Shown here piece by piece: positions 47,182-56,326 of a stretch of 64,000 bases of DNA; positions within the stretch are counted from its first letter, which is position 1; each line of letters opens with the position of its first letter. A program made the translations under genes and the position numbers. This DNA is from Acetatifactor sp. GTDB taxonomy: Bacteria; Bacillota; Clostridia; Lachnospirales; Lachnospiraceae. Location of the stretch: positions 1 through 64,000 of the forward strand of contig JAILHH010000003.1 in assembly GCA_024695935.1 (NCBI GenBank), read 5' to 3'. The notes beneath the pieces were generated by a model, which searched no databases, was not told the origin of the DNA, and saw nothing but the letters and a program-made list of their open reading frames with translations.

Positions 47182-48300
47182 ATGCATCCGGTCAGCATGA
47201 TGATCAAACCTTCCTCCGGAAACTGTAATATGCATTGTGATTATTGCTTTTATGCGGATGAGATGGACAACAGATCTGTTTCCAATTACGGTTTCATGAC
47301 GGAAGAAACTTTGGAAAATGTAATAAAAAAGGCATTTGATATGGCGCAGGGATTTTGCACCATCGCTTATCAGGGCGGCGAACCGACTTTGCGTGGGCTA
47401 GATTTTTTTAAGAAAGCTGCGGAGTTAGAGCGCAAATATAATAAGAATGATATTAAGGTAAGGCATGCTCTGCAGACAAACGGTTTATCCATAAGCAGGG
47501 AGTGGGCAGAGTTTTTCAGGCAGGAGGATTTTTTGATAGGAATCTCTCTTGACGGTAAAAAAGGCAGCCATGATGCCTGCAGGCATACAAAGAGCGGTGA
47601 AGATACATTTGCAAAGGTCAACGAAGCCATCAACATATTAAAAGAAGAAAAGGTTCCATTTAACATCCTGACAGTGGTAAACAGGATAACGGTCAAGCAG
47701 GCCAGAAAGATCTATTCTTTTTATCAAAAAAATAATCTGGATTTTTTGCAGTTTATACCATGTTTACCTCCCATAAGAGAGAATATGGAAAATTATTCAC
47801 CTTCTGCTTATGAGTACGGGAGTTTTTTGAATGAGTTGTTCGAGTGCTGGTTTGAAGACTTAAAGCAGGGCAGACAGCCGTATATCCGCCAGTTTGAAAA
47901 CTATGTGGCCATACTTTTGGGAAGAGCACCGGATTGCTGCGACCAGTCGGGAGTGTGTCAGAGTCAGTATGTTATTGAAGCGGACGGTTCGGTTTATCCC
48001 TGTGATTTCTATGTGCTTGACGGGTACAGACTTGGGAATTTAAATAAGGATTCCCTTGATGATATTGATCAAAGCAGGGTGAAATCCGATTTTCTTTCAA
48101 CTTCCCAAAAAGTAAGACTGGGGTGCACCGGCTGCGAGTATTATCATATCTGCAGGGGCGGATGCTACAGACATTTTTATCAAAATGAAGAAGGAAAAAC
48201 GGCAAACAGATTCTGCGAGTCCTATAAGTCATTTTTTAAAGCGCATTTAAACGATCTGAATGAGATCACCCGCAATATCATGTTAAACAGCAGGCATTGA
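47182..48300 (+). CDS. Anaerobic sulfatase-maturating enzyme
   Basis: The 372-residue radical SAM protein carries CNMHCDYC (Cys15, 19, 22) for the S-adenosylmethionine cluster, AYQGGEPTLRG, LQTNG and the C-terminal SPASM cysteines (CCDQSGVC, YPCDFYVLDG, GCTGCEYYHICRGGC). It oxidises the active Cys of the adjacent sulfatase to formylglycine. The ATG at 47182 is preferred because TTTTGGAGAG lies 7 bases upstream, inside the longer frame that starts at 47161 with no ribosome site, and because MHPVSMMIKP matches the family N-terminus. Confidence 0.95.
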   Translation: MHPVSMMIKPSSGNCNMHCDYCFYADEMDNRSVSNYGFMTEETLENVIKKAFDMAQGFCTIAYQGGEPTLRGLDFFKKAAELERKYNKNDIKVRHALQTNGLSISREWAEFFRQEDFLIGISLDGKKGSHDACRHTKSGEDTFAKVNEAINILKEEKVPFNILTVVNRITVKQARKIYSFYQKNNLDFLQFIPCLPPIRENMENYSPSAYEYGSFLNELFECWFEDLKQGRQPYIRQFENYVAILLGRAPDCCDQSGVCQSQYVIEADGSVYPCDFYVLDGYRLGNLNKDSLDDIDQSRVKSDFLSTSQKVRLGCTGCEYYHICRGGCYRHFYQNEEGKTANRFCESYKSFFKAHLNDLNEITRNIMLNSRH

Positions 48301-48329
48301 TATATTTATTGCATTACTGTGTTAAAATC

Positions 48330-48358
48330 TTGACACAGATAAAAAAAGAATATATCAT
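48330..48358 (+). promoter_or_regulatory. Promoter for hisS
   Basis: TTGACA (48330-48335), a 17-bp spacer and TATCAT (48353-48358). Confidence 0.75.
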
Positions 48359-48403
48359 TTTTAAAGACTAAAATTTGAAGTTTTTTAAAGAAAGGCATAG
48401 AGA

Positions 48404-49672
48404 ATGGCTATTACGCTCAATAAAAAACCTACCACAGGAATGAAGGACATCTTGCCTGAAGAAATGCAGATCAGGGATTATGTCATCGGTGTTATAAAAG
48501 ATACATACGGTAAATTTGGATTTACATCAATTGAGACTCCCGCAGTTGAAGCTATCGGAAACCTTAACTGCAAAGCCGGAGGAGACAACGAAAAGCTTAT
48601 ATTTAAAATACTTAAGCGCGGAGAAAAACTCAATGTGGCTGATGCCACAACAGAGGATGAGGTTGTGGACGGAGGACTTAGATATGATCTGACTGTTCCC
48701 CTTGTCAGATTTTATTCTAACAATTCTGCTGTTCTTCCAAGTCCTTTTAAGGCGCTTCAGATGGGAAATGTATGGCGTGCGGACCGTCCTCAGAGAGGCC
48801 GTTACAGACAGTTCATGCAGTGTGATATCGATATTCTCGGTGAGGCTTCAAACCTTGCAGAGATCGAGCTTATCCTTGCTACCACCACCACACTTACAAA
48901 ACTGGAGTTTAGAAATTTCCAGATCAGGATCAACGACCGCCGTATTTTGAAGGCTATGGCTTCATATGCCGGATTTAATGAAGAGGATTATGACTCAGTA
49001 TTCATTACACTTGATAAAATGGACAAGATCGGAATCGACGGCGTCAGGGAAGAACTTGTCGGAAACGGATTTGATGCTGCAGTCTGCGACAAATATCTGG
49101 AGCTTTTCACCAAAGTAAATGATGCTTCAAACGGTGTCAATTTCATTGCGGATGCATTAAAGGATTATCTAGACAAAGAGGTTATGGATTCCTTTAAGGA
49201 GATCATCGCCGTTGTGGAAAGCTGCAAGGCAGATTCCTTTGAACTTGTATTTGATCCCACGCTTGTAAGAGGAATGAGCTATTATACAGGAACTATTTTT
49301 GAGATCGCAATGCCTGAGTTTGGCGGAAGCTGCGGTGGCGGCGGAAGATATGATACCATGGTAGGCAAGTTTACCGGAAAAGATGTACCGGCATGCGGAT
49401 TCTCTATCGGATTCGAGAGGATCGTGCTGCTTCTTATGGAGAGGGGCTTTAAGGTGCCCACCAGACCAAAGAATGTATGTTACCTGGTTGAAAAAGGCGT
49501 AAACGGCGACGAACTTGCAAAGATCATGAAACAGGCCGAAGATGAGAGAGCAAAAGGCATGCAGGTTCTGGTCACCAGAATGAACAAGAACAAGAAGTTC
49601 CAGAAGGAACAGTTAAACAAAGAAGGCTATGAGGACTTTGTGGAATTCTACAAAGAGGCTTTGAAGTTCTAG
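48404..49672 (+). CDS. hisS: Histidine--tRNA ligase
   Basis: The 422-residue class II synthetase has PTTGMKDILPEE near the start, motif 2 as VWRADRPQRGRYRQFMQCDID, the histidine loop GMSYYTGTIFE and motif 3 as GFSIGFERIVLL. It charges tRNA-His. The usual neighbour aspS is absent downstream, where a non-coding array lies instead. The usual upstream neighbour hemZ is separated by the sulfatase pair. Confidence 0.96.
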   Translation: MAITLNKKPTTGMKDILPEEMQIRDYVIGVIKDTYGKFGFTSIETPAVEAIGNLNCKAGGDNEKLIFKILKRGEKLNVADATTEDEVVDGGLRYDLTVPLVRFYSNNSAVLPSPFKALQMGNVWRADRPQRGRYRQFMQCDIDILGEASNLAEIELILATTTTLTKLEFRNFQIRINDRRILKAMASYAGFNEEDYDSVFITLDKMDKIGIDGVREELVGNGFDAAVCDKYLELFTKVNDASNGVNFIADALKDYLDKEVMDSFKEIIAVVESCKADSFELVFDPTLVRGMSYYTGTIFEIAMPEFGGSCGGGGRYDTMVGKFTGKDVPACGFSIGFERIVLLLMERGFKVPTRPKNVCYLVEKGVNGDELAKIMKQAEDERAKGMQVLVTRMNKNKKFQKEQLNKEGYEDFVEFYKEALKF

Positions 49673-49725
49673 GCGTATACCTGTTCCTGAGTTTTTTTGT
49701 ATCGGTATTAATAATGTTTATGCAG

Positions 49726-49760
49726 GGCTGCGGGCAAATAAATGTTGCCCGCAGCCTTTA
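49726..49760 (+). terminator. Strong hairpin after hisS
   Basis: GGCTGCGGGCAA (49726-49737) pairs perfectly with TTGCCCGCAGCC (49745-49756), followed by TTTATG. A second hairpin follows, CTTTGCCTG (49767-49775) with CAGGCAAAG (49794-49802). Confidence 0.7.
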
Positions 49761-49802
49761 TGCAGCCTTTGCCTGCAATGAACATGGCCTTTACAGGCAA
49801 AG

Positions 49803-49947
49803 AGCATAGACTATATAAGTTTAGCCCACTTTATAGGTGTAGTACCACAGCCTTCAAAAGCCACTAATCTCTTTATAAGTAAAGTGACAGAGATTTTTGT
49901 TAAAACACATCCTCCATAAGCGGTGAGATAGTGCTTTATTGCTGAAA
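49803..49947. other. Non-coding spacer between hisS hairpins and the box array
   Basis: No gene seen. CACTTTA (49827-49833) and TAAAGTG (49880-49886) form a distant inverted pair. ACTTTATAGG here also occurs, inverted, in the mini-hairpin cluster near 20861-20870. Confidence 0.3.
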
Positions 49948-50389
49948 ATACAGTCTTTTTACTTGATTTTGAATTTAAACCGTAACCCGATTTAGGTGGT
50001 TACAGTTATTTTAAAATATTCTCAATTATAACCGTAACAGTTTTTGGATTGATACAGTTTTAATATGATTATTTAAATTATAACCGTAATGATTTTTTTG
50101 CATTACAGTTATTTCCCAAAACTCATAAAAATAACTGTAGGATTTAATTTTGGTTTACGGTTATTTTGGCAGATTTTTGTTAATTACTGTAAGAACAAAA
50201 ATTGCTATACAGTTAAATCCAAGATTTCTTAAGAATAACTGTAAAACTGTAGTTTGAGTCCTTGTAGAAAGAGGAGAGTTACGGTTATTTCAGCGGAAAA
50301 GCGATTAAAACTGTAAATCCGTAATACCGGTAATTTACGGAAATGAGAGTGTGCAGTTAATTTCTATAGAAGTTTGATTTAAACTATAA
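49948..50389. repeat. Tandem array of inverted TTACRGTT / AACYGTAA boxes, 52-bp period
   Basis: Reverse boxes (TTACAGTT, TTACGGTT and variants) start at 49948, 50000, 50052, 50103, 50155, 50207, 50279 and 50351. Forward boxes (AACCGTAA, AACTGTAA and variants) start at 49978, 50030, 50082, 50133, 50185, 50237, 50309 and about 50382. The step is 51-52 bp, widening to 72 bp in the last two units. In seven of the eight units the distance between the inverted cores (CRGT to ACYG) is exactly 28 bp, and 29 bp in the last. Arms extend to 10-12 bp in several units, so each unit could form a hairpin. No protein is encoded. Confidence 0.92.
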
Positions 50390-50490
50390 ATTGCCCGGTC
50401 GCAATAGCTGAAGTGATCGTTGAAGCGGTCCATAGCGTGATTACTTTGAAACAAATTAAGGATCTTACGTGGTCACTGGTGAAGAGAGAA

Positions 50491-50499
50491 TGTTATAAT
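50491..50499 (+). promoter_or_regulatory. Extended -10 promoter for the phosphopantetheinyl transferase/ABC operon
   Basis: TGTTATAAT is an extended -10 element with TGGTCA 18 bp upstream as a weak -35. It lies inside the longest open frame of the next gene, which supports the later start. Confidence 0.55.
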
Positions 50500-50616
50500 A
50501 GCAAAGAATATCTTACGATTGACACAGGAATTAAAAAAATATATGATTTTAAAGTGCGGATAAGCAAAGTAACTGTTTTGGAAGACTTTGCTTATTTTTA
50601 TAATGGGGAGAAGCGT

Positions 50617-51234
50617 ATGAGTCGTTTTTTGTTGACAGAGATACCGAATGAGGGGTTTCCCGGCATATATGCGGATCTATCAGGTATTCCCAAAGAGGAG
50701 CTTATAGGAAAAACAGCTAAGAGGCAAAATGAACTGATCGCAGGGAGGCTGCTATTACAGCTTGCTCTAAGGGGCGAAGGCTGCAGCAGACTACAGGATT
50801 TAAAGCCCTATTCCCTGGAAAGGATCACAGGTTTAATAGATAAGCCTATTGCTCTTAATATTGTATACTCTGATAAGGGGAAGCCTTCATTTTCTGACAA
50901 GGAACAGAAATTCAGTCTGTCCCATTCCGGAAAATATTGTTTTTTGGCTATTTCGGATGGGGGTAGTGATATCGGAGCAGATATAGAGAAGATCAATCCC
51001 CTTAAAAACCTTGATCTGGCAAAGAGATTCTTTCATGAGGACGAATATAAAGAACTGGTAAATTTGAACTATTCCCTTCAAAACAGGGAGTTTTACCGTT
51101 TGTGGACCCGAAAAGAAGCTTACGGAAAGTGCATAGGTGAAGGAATTCCTGCAATTGTTGGTAGAAAAGTACTAAACGCAGACAATTTTGAATTTGACGA
51201 TTACTGCCTGGCAGTATATGAGGAACAGACATGA
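50617..51234 (+). CDS. Sfp-type 4'-phosphopantetheinyl transferase
   Basis: The 205-residue enzyme moves phosphopantetheine from CoA to carrier proteins. FSLSHSGKYCFLAIS, IGADIEKI (Asp and Glu metal ligands, about 117-124) and LWTRKEAYGKCIGEG (about 162-176) are the three family motifs. GTG at 50413 would extend it by 68 residues, but GGGGAG lies 6 bases before ATG 50617 and a promoter lies within the extension, so the shorter form is chosen. Sfp-type enzymes usually serve peptide or polyketide synthases. None is in the window. The stop overlaps the following exporter gene as ATGA. Confidence 0.85.
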   Translation: MSRFLLTEIPNEGFPGIYADLSGIPKEELIGKTAKRQNELIAGRLLLQLALRGEGCSRLQDLKPYSLERITGLIDKPIALNIVYSDKGKPSFSDKEQKFSLSHSGKYCFLAISDGGSDIGADIEKINPLKNLDLAKRFFHEDEYKELVNLNYSLQNREFYRLWTRKEAYGKCIGEGIPAIVGRKVLNADNFEFDDYCLAVYEEQT

Positions 51235-53006
51235 AGCGTTTGCTTGTATATTTCAAAAATTTCAAAAAAGAGGCTGTGCTGGCCCCGGGATTTAAACTTG
51301 TGGAGGCAGTGCTTGAGCTGTTTGTCCCGATAGTTATGGCGGGGATAATCGACAACGGAATCGGAAATCCGGATCCCGAAAGCGGCAAAAGATATATTCT
51401 TTTAATGGGCGGAGTGCTGGTGCTGTTGGGTCTTTTGGGACTTGCTTTTTCTGTGACGGCGCAGTTTTTTGCGGCAAGAGCTGCCGTAGGATTTTCTGCG
51501 AAACTTAGAAGTGCACTGTTTAAGCATATCCAAAGTTTTGATTATGCTACTTTGGATAAGGTGGGAACCTCCACTCTTTTAACCAGAATGACAAGTGATA
51601 TTAATCAGGTTCAATCCGGAGTAAATATGTCACTTCGTCTTTTTCTAAGGTCACCAATCATAGTATTCGGTGCCATGATCATGGCTTTTACCATTGATTT
51701 TAAAGCAGCTTTGATCTTTGCCATAGTTATACCTGTTTTAAGTCTTGTTGTGTTTGGCATTATGATCATAACCAAGCCTATGTACAAAAAGGTTCAGGAC
51801 AAGCTTGACCGTGTGCTTAAGACCACCAGGGAAAATCTGACAGGTGTGAGAGTACTGCGTGCTTTTAACAGGCAGGGCAAGGAAACGGATAAATTCAATG
51901 AACTTACAAAGGAACTTATGGGAGCGCAGGTAAATGTAGGCAAGATCTCATCTTACTTAAATCCCATGACGCTTGTGATCGTAAACCTGGGTATCGCTCT
52001 TATCCTCTATGTGGGTGCAGGCAGAGTGGATTCAGGGATCCTCTTAAAGGGAGAAGTCGTGGCGCTCATAAATTACATGTCTCAGATCCTTGTGGAGCTG
52101 GTAAAACTGGCAAATCTGATCGTTAATATTTCCAAGTCCCTGGCCAGTGCAGAGAGAGTGGCTGATGCCCTGGAGGTGACTCCTGATGATTGGCAGATTG
52201 CAGGATCTGTCCCGGAAAATGAGAGTAAAAGAATCTCAAAAACAAATGAGCAGGATACAGAGATCGTTCTTGAAGCCCGTCACCTGTCATTTTCCTATGG
52301 CGGAGGCGGTGATGAGGCACTGACCGATATCAATATGGTCATAAAAAAAGGCGAGACCATCGGCATCATAGGAGGTACCGGAAGCGGAAAGTCGACTTTG
52401 GTAAATGTGCTTTCTAATTTTTATGCCGCAACAGGCGGTGAAGTGCTGTTAAAAGGAAAGGACATAAGGGAATATGACCAAAATAAGATCAGAGAGATCT
52501 TTGGCATAGTTCCTCAAAAGGCAGTATTGTTCAAAGGAACAGTTGAATCAAATTTAAGATTCGGAAAAAAGGATGCCACTGATGAAGAAATGTGGCAGGC
52601 CCTGACAGACGCTCAGATAAAGGATATCATTTTGGAAAAAGGCGGTTTAAGCGCACCGGTTTCTCAGGAGGGAAAAAACTTTTCGGGTGGTCAGAGACAG
52701 AGGCTTACCATTGCAAGAGCACTGGTAAAAAACAGCGAGATACTTATACTTGATGACTCGGCTTCAGCCCTTGATTTTGTCACGGAAAAGAATCTGAGAA
52801 CAGCTATTTACAACAGCAGAGCCGGAAAGATCACGATCATAATCTCTCAGCGTGCTTCCTCCATTCGCCATGCTGATCACATTCTGGTTTTGAATGACGG
52901 TGATATGGAAATGTATGGAACACACGATGAACTTTTGAAAAAATCGTCTGTTTACAGGGATATTTATTATTCGCAATACCCCGAGGAAAAGGAGGTTGCG
53001 TTATAA
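51231..53006 (+). CDS. ABC exporter half-transporter, degenerate ATPase site
   Basis: The 591-residue protein has six membrane helices (1-310) and an ATPase domain. Walker A is GGTGSGKST (about 381) and the signature FSGGQRQRL (about 483) is intact. The Walker B ending is ILILDDSAS, with Asp in place of the catalytic Glu, and the H-loop reads IIISQRASS, with Gln for His. These are hallmarks of the inactive-site subunit of heterodimeric exporters. It shares ATGA overlaps with genes on both sides, so it is translated together with the phosphopantetheinyl transferase and the partner subunit. Confidence 0.94.
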   Translation: MKRLLVYFKNFKKEAVLAPGFKLVEAVLELFVPIVMAGIIDNGIGNPDPESGKRYILLMGGVLVLLGLLGLAFSVTAQFFAARAAVGFSAKLRSALFKHIQSFDYATLDKVGTSTLLTRMTSDINQVQSGVNMSLRLFLRSPIIVFGAMIMAFTIDFKAALIFAIVIPVLSLVVFGIMIITKPMYKKVQDKLDRVLKTTRENLTGVRVLRAFNRQGKETDKFNELTKELMGAQVNVGKISSYLNPMTLVIVNLGIALILYVGAGRVDSGILLKGEVVALINYMSQILVELVKLANLIVNISKSLASAERVADALEVTPDDWQIAGSVPENESKRISKTNEQDTEIVLEARHLSFSYGGGGDEALTDINMVIKKGETIGIIGGTGSGKSTLVNVLSNFYAATGGEVLLKGKDIREYDQNKIREIFGIVPQKAVLFKGTVESNLRFGKKDATDEEMWQALTDAQIKDIILEKGGLSAPVSQEGKNFSGGQRQRLTIARALVKNSEILILDDSASALDFVTEKNLRTAIYNSRAGKITIIISQRASSIRHADHILVLNDGDMEMYGTHDELLKKSSVYRDIYYSQYPEEKEVAL

Positions 53007-54742
53007 TGAAAAATTCGATCGTAAAGAGGATATTCGTGTATATAAAAAATTACAGGTTGCTTGTCTTATTAAGCCTGATACTTGCTGCCATCACTGTGGC
53101 ATTAAGTCTCTACATACCTATCCTTACAGGTGACGGAGTAGATATGCTGATCGGCAAGGGTAATGTGGATTTTAAAGGGCTTTTTGGAAAGATTTTTGTG
53201 ATCATTTCCTGCGTCATTTTGATGGCGCTATGTCAATGGCTGATGAGTCATTTGAATAACAGGATCACCTTCGGAGTCGTAAAGGATATCAGGGAGGATA
53301 TTTTTGAAAAGATCCAAAAGCTTCCCATCAGATATATTGATTCAAAGGCTTACGGCGATATCGTAAACAGAGTCATATCGGATGTCGATACCTTTGCGGA
53401 CGGACTTCTGATGGGCTTTACCCAGTTTTTTACAGGAGTCCTTACAATCGTAGGCACTTTGGTCTTTATGCTTGTCACAAACGTGCCTATCGCCCTGGTG
53501 GTGGTCTGCATTACACCGGTATCATTTTTGGTGGCAAAATTTATATCGGGAAGGACATTTTCTTTGTTTAAGGAACAGTCTGTGATAAAAGCTAAGCAGA
53601 CGGCTCTTACCGAAGAAGTGATCTCGAATGAAAAAGTAGTAAAGTGCTTTTCAAAAGAGAATGATTTTATAGAAAAATTTGAAGATATTAACGAGAATCT
53701 GAAGCAGGTTTCCGCAAAGGCGATTTTTTATTCATCCCTTACCAATCCCTGCACCAGATTTGTAAATTCACTTGTGTATGCGGGAGTAGGTATTTTCGGA
53801 GCGCTGCTTGCGATATCCGGTGGGATCTCAGTGGGCAGACTGTCCTGCTTTTTAAGCTATGCAAATCAATATACCAAACCCTTTAATGAGATAAGCGGTG
53901 TTATCACGGAGTTGCAAAATGCGTTAGCCTGTGCGGGAAGGATCTTTGAGATCCTTGATGAAAAAAGTGAGATACCTGATGACGCAGGCGCATTAAGCCT
54001 GTCAAAGGTTGAAGGATATGTAGAACTGAAGGATGTAAATTTCCACTATTTGGAGGATAAACCCCTTATCGAGCATTTGAATCTGAATGTGAAACCCGGC
54101 ATGAGAGTGGCCATTGTGGGACCTACCGGCTGTGGAAAGACAACACTTATAAATCTCCTTATGAGGTTTTATGATGTATGCGAGGGAAGGGTAAGTGTGG
54201 ATGGGCACGATATCAGAAATGTGACAAGGCACAGCTTAAGAGATAATTTCGGCATGGTCCTTCAGGAAACATGGCTTCAGGAAGGAACCATCAGAGATAA
54301 TATCAGAATGGGCAGGCCTGAAGCCACGGATGAAGAAGTGGTGGATGCGGCTAAAAAATCCCACGCTCACAGCTTTATCAGGCGCCTTCCAAAAGGATAT
54401 GACACTGTAATCGGCGAGGACGGCGGCGCGTTAAGCCAGGGCCAGAAGCAGCTGTTGTGCATCGCAAGGATAATGCTGTCACTTCCGCCCATGTTGATAT
54501 TGGATGAAGCTACCAGCTCCATTGATACCATGACTGAGCAAAGGATCCAGAATGCTTTTAAACTTATGATGGAAGGCAGGACAAGCTTTATTGTGGCTCA
54601 CAGACTTTCCACCATCAGAGAAAGCGATGTGATTATAGTGATGCGGGACGGTCATATCGTGGAACAGGGAAACCATGATGAACTTTTAAGCAAAAAAGGC
54701 TTCTATGCTCAGATGTATAACAGTCAGTATTCTCAGATCTAG
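53006..54742 (+). CDS. ABC exporter half-transporter, catalytic subunit
   Basis: The 578-residue partner has six membrane helices, Walker A GPTGCGKTT (about 371), Walker B MLILDEATSS with the catalytic Glu, and an intact H-loop IVAHRLSTI. Its signature is LSQGQ rather than LSGGQ. This is the usual complement: its Walker B site works with the intact signature of the first subunit. The pair probably exports a lipid, peptide or drug. The substrate is unknown. The start overlaps the previous stop by one base. Confidence 0.95.
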   Translation: MKNSIVKRIFVYIKNYRLLVLLSLILAAITVALSLYIPILTGDGVDMLIGKGNVDFKGLFGKIFVIISCVILMALCQWLMSHLNNRITFGVVKDIREDIFEKIQKLPIRYIDSKAYGDIVNRVISDVDTFADGLLMGFTQFFTGVLTIVGTLVFMLVTNVPIALVVVCITPVSFLVAKFISGRTFSLFKEQSVIKAKQTALTEEVISNEKVVKCFSKENDFIEKFEDINENLKQVSAKAIFYSSLTNPCTRFVNSLVYAGVGIFGALLAISGGISVGRLSCFLSYANQYTKPFNEISGVITELQNALACAGRIFEILDEKSEIPDDAGALSLSKVEGYVELKDVNFHYLEDKPLIEHLNLNVKPGMRVAIVGPTGCGKTTLINLLMRFYDVCEGRVSVDGHDIRNVTRHSLRDNFGMVLQETWLQEGTIRDNIRMGRPEATDEEVVDAAKKSHAHSFIRRLPKGYDTVIGEDGGALSQGQKQLLCIARIMLSLPPMLILDEATSSIDTMTEQRIQNAFKLMMEGRTSFIVAHRLSTIRESDVIIVMRDGHIVEQGNHDELLSKKGFYAQMYNSQYSQI

Positions 54743-54904
54743 ATATAAGATAAAAGTTTTTCAGTCTTTACTTGATGTCTCGCGGTGTATGATATACATT
54801 TTTAGAGTATATTGTATTAAATATATGTTTATTTAAGTATTTATAAGAACTTATAAGTAAAAAATACGGATCATTATCACTAGGAAAGGTCTTAGATATT
54901 ATTT

Positions 54905-55423
54905 ATGGCATTTTTGGATTCTTTTTTTCCGGATGAAGAACTGAATTCCGCATACATTGTGGATTATGAAGGAATGTATGAAAAGGGATACAGAGGAATA
55001 ATTTTTGATATAGACAATACACTGGTGCCCCATGGGGATCCTGCGGATGAAAAGAGTATTGAACTGTTTAATAGGCTTAAGGGTATAGGCTTTGATACGG
55101 TTTTACTCTCCAATAACAAGGAGTACAGAGTAAAGCCTTTTGCCGATGCCGTGGGTTCAAAATATGAATTTCTGGCTTCAAAACCGTCTAGAAAAGGGTA
55201 TGAAAGAGCCATGGAGGATATGGGAACGGACAAAAACACCACAATGTTTGTGGGGGATCAGATTTTTACAGACGTGTGGGGAGCAAAAAGATCCGGCATA
55301 TATGCTATTCTCACTAAAAAGATCCTGCCCAGGGAAGAGATCCAGATCGTTTTGAAACGCGTATTGGAAAAGATAGTTTTGTTTTTTTATCACAGAAAGC
55401 TTAAGAGAGAGGGAAAACAATGA
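54905..55423 (+). CDS. YqeG family HAD-IIIA phosphatase
   Basis: The 172-residue HAD-superfamily protein has FDIDNTLVPHG (about 33-43, nucleophile and acid Asp residues), LLSNNKE, SKPSRKGY and VGDQIFTDVWGAK, which is the YqeG order. It should be a phosphatase, perhaps for phosphatidylglycerophosphate or a sugar phosphate. The substrate is not settled. Its stop overlaps aroE as ATGA. Confidence 0.92.
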   Translation: MAFLDSFFPDEELNSAYIVDYEGMYEKGYRGIIFDIDNTLVPHGDPADEKSIELFNRLKGIGFDTVLLSNNKEYRVKPFADAVGSKYEFLASKPSRKGYERAMEDMGTDKNTTMFVGDQIFTDVWGAKRSGIYAILTKKILPREEIQIVLKRVLEKIVLFFYHRKLKREGKQ

Positions 55424-56286
55424 GGGATATAAGCGGAACTACCCGTATCTGCGGACTATTGGGTAATCCTGTGGAGCATACAAAGTCTCCACTCATACAT
55501 AATACACTGGCGGAAAAACTGGGAGTGGACCTGTGCTATGGGGCTTTCAGGGTAGATGAAGACAGGGTGGAGGAAGCGGTAAAAGGCGCTTATGCATTGA
55601 ACTTTTTGGGTATGAATGTGACAGTGCCTTATAAAAGCCGTGTGATAGCATCCTTAAAAGAGATAGATCCATTAGCTGCAAAGATAGGTGCGGTAAATAC
55701 TCTGGTAAGGACTTCGGGCGGTTTTAAGGGATATAATACGGATATGCCCGGATTATACAGAGCAATGTGCTCCGACGGCGTTGATATTAAGGGTGAGAGG
55801 ATCGTTGTCCTTGGTGCAGGCGGCGTGGCAAGAGCTGTTGTCATGATGCTTTTGGAAAACGGGGCAAAGGAGATCATAATCTGTAACCGTACGCAAAAAA
55901 AGGCAATGGATATCATAGAAGAAGCAGAAAAAATCTTTCCGGATGGCAGCAAGGCTCTTATGGCAATGCCTATGGATGAATTTTTGATGCAGGAAAGCGC
56001 AGACAAATATATTGCCATACAGGCTACCAGCGTGGGAATGTATCCGAAGGTCGATGAGGCAGTCTGCGACAATGATGCCTTTTATGAAAAGGTGAAGGTG
56101 GGTTATGACTTGATTTTTAATCCGGAAGAGACTTTATTTATGAAGCTTGTAAAAAAGAACGGAGGAAAGGCCTATAATGGTCTGAAGATGCTTTTGTATC
56201 AGGGGATCATAGCATTTGAACTTATGACCGGGGAAAAGATAAATGACGAAACTGCTGATGAGATCCTGGCAAAATTAAAAAAATAG
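55420..56286 (+). CDS. aroE: Shikimate dehydrogenase
   Basis: The 288-residue NADPH-dependent enzyme of chorismate synthesis has LLGNPVEHTKSPLIHN, NVTVPYKSR with the catalytic Lys, GAVNTLV, the nucleotide loop GAGGVARA (about 132) and QATSVGMYP. It leads a shikimate cluster with aroK and aroQ, translationally coupled to the YqeG-family gene. Confidence 0.97.
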   Translation: MRDISGTTRICGLLGNPVEHTKSPLIHNTLAEKLGVDLCYGAFRVDEDRVEEAVKGAYALNFLGMNVTVPYKSRVIASLKEIDPLAAKIGAVNTLVRTSGGFKGYNTDMPGLYRAMCSDGVDIKGERIVVLGAGGVARAVVMMLLENGAKEIIICNRTQKKAMDIIEEAEKIFPDGSKALMAMPMDEFLMQESADKYIAIQATSVGMYPKVDEAVCDNDAFYEKVKVGYDLIFNPEETLFMKLVKKNGGKAYNGLKMLLYQGIIAFELMTGEKINDETADEILAKLKK

Positions 56287-56326
56287 TGACTTATAATCTT
56301 TGAAAAATGCGCAGGTATAAATCTTT

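Noticed and set aside
50413..50616. 68-residue N-terminal extension of the phosphopantetheinyl transferase
   Set aside because: GTG start without ribosome site, a promoter inside it, and an excellent site before ATG 50617.
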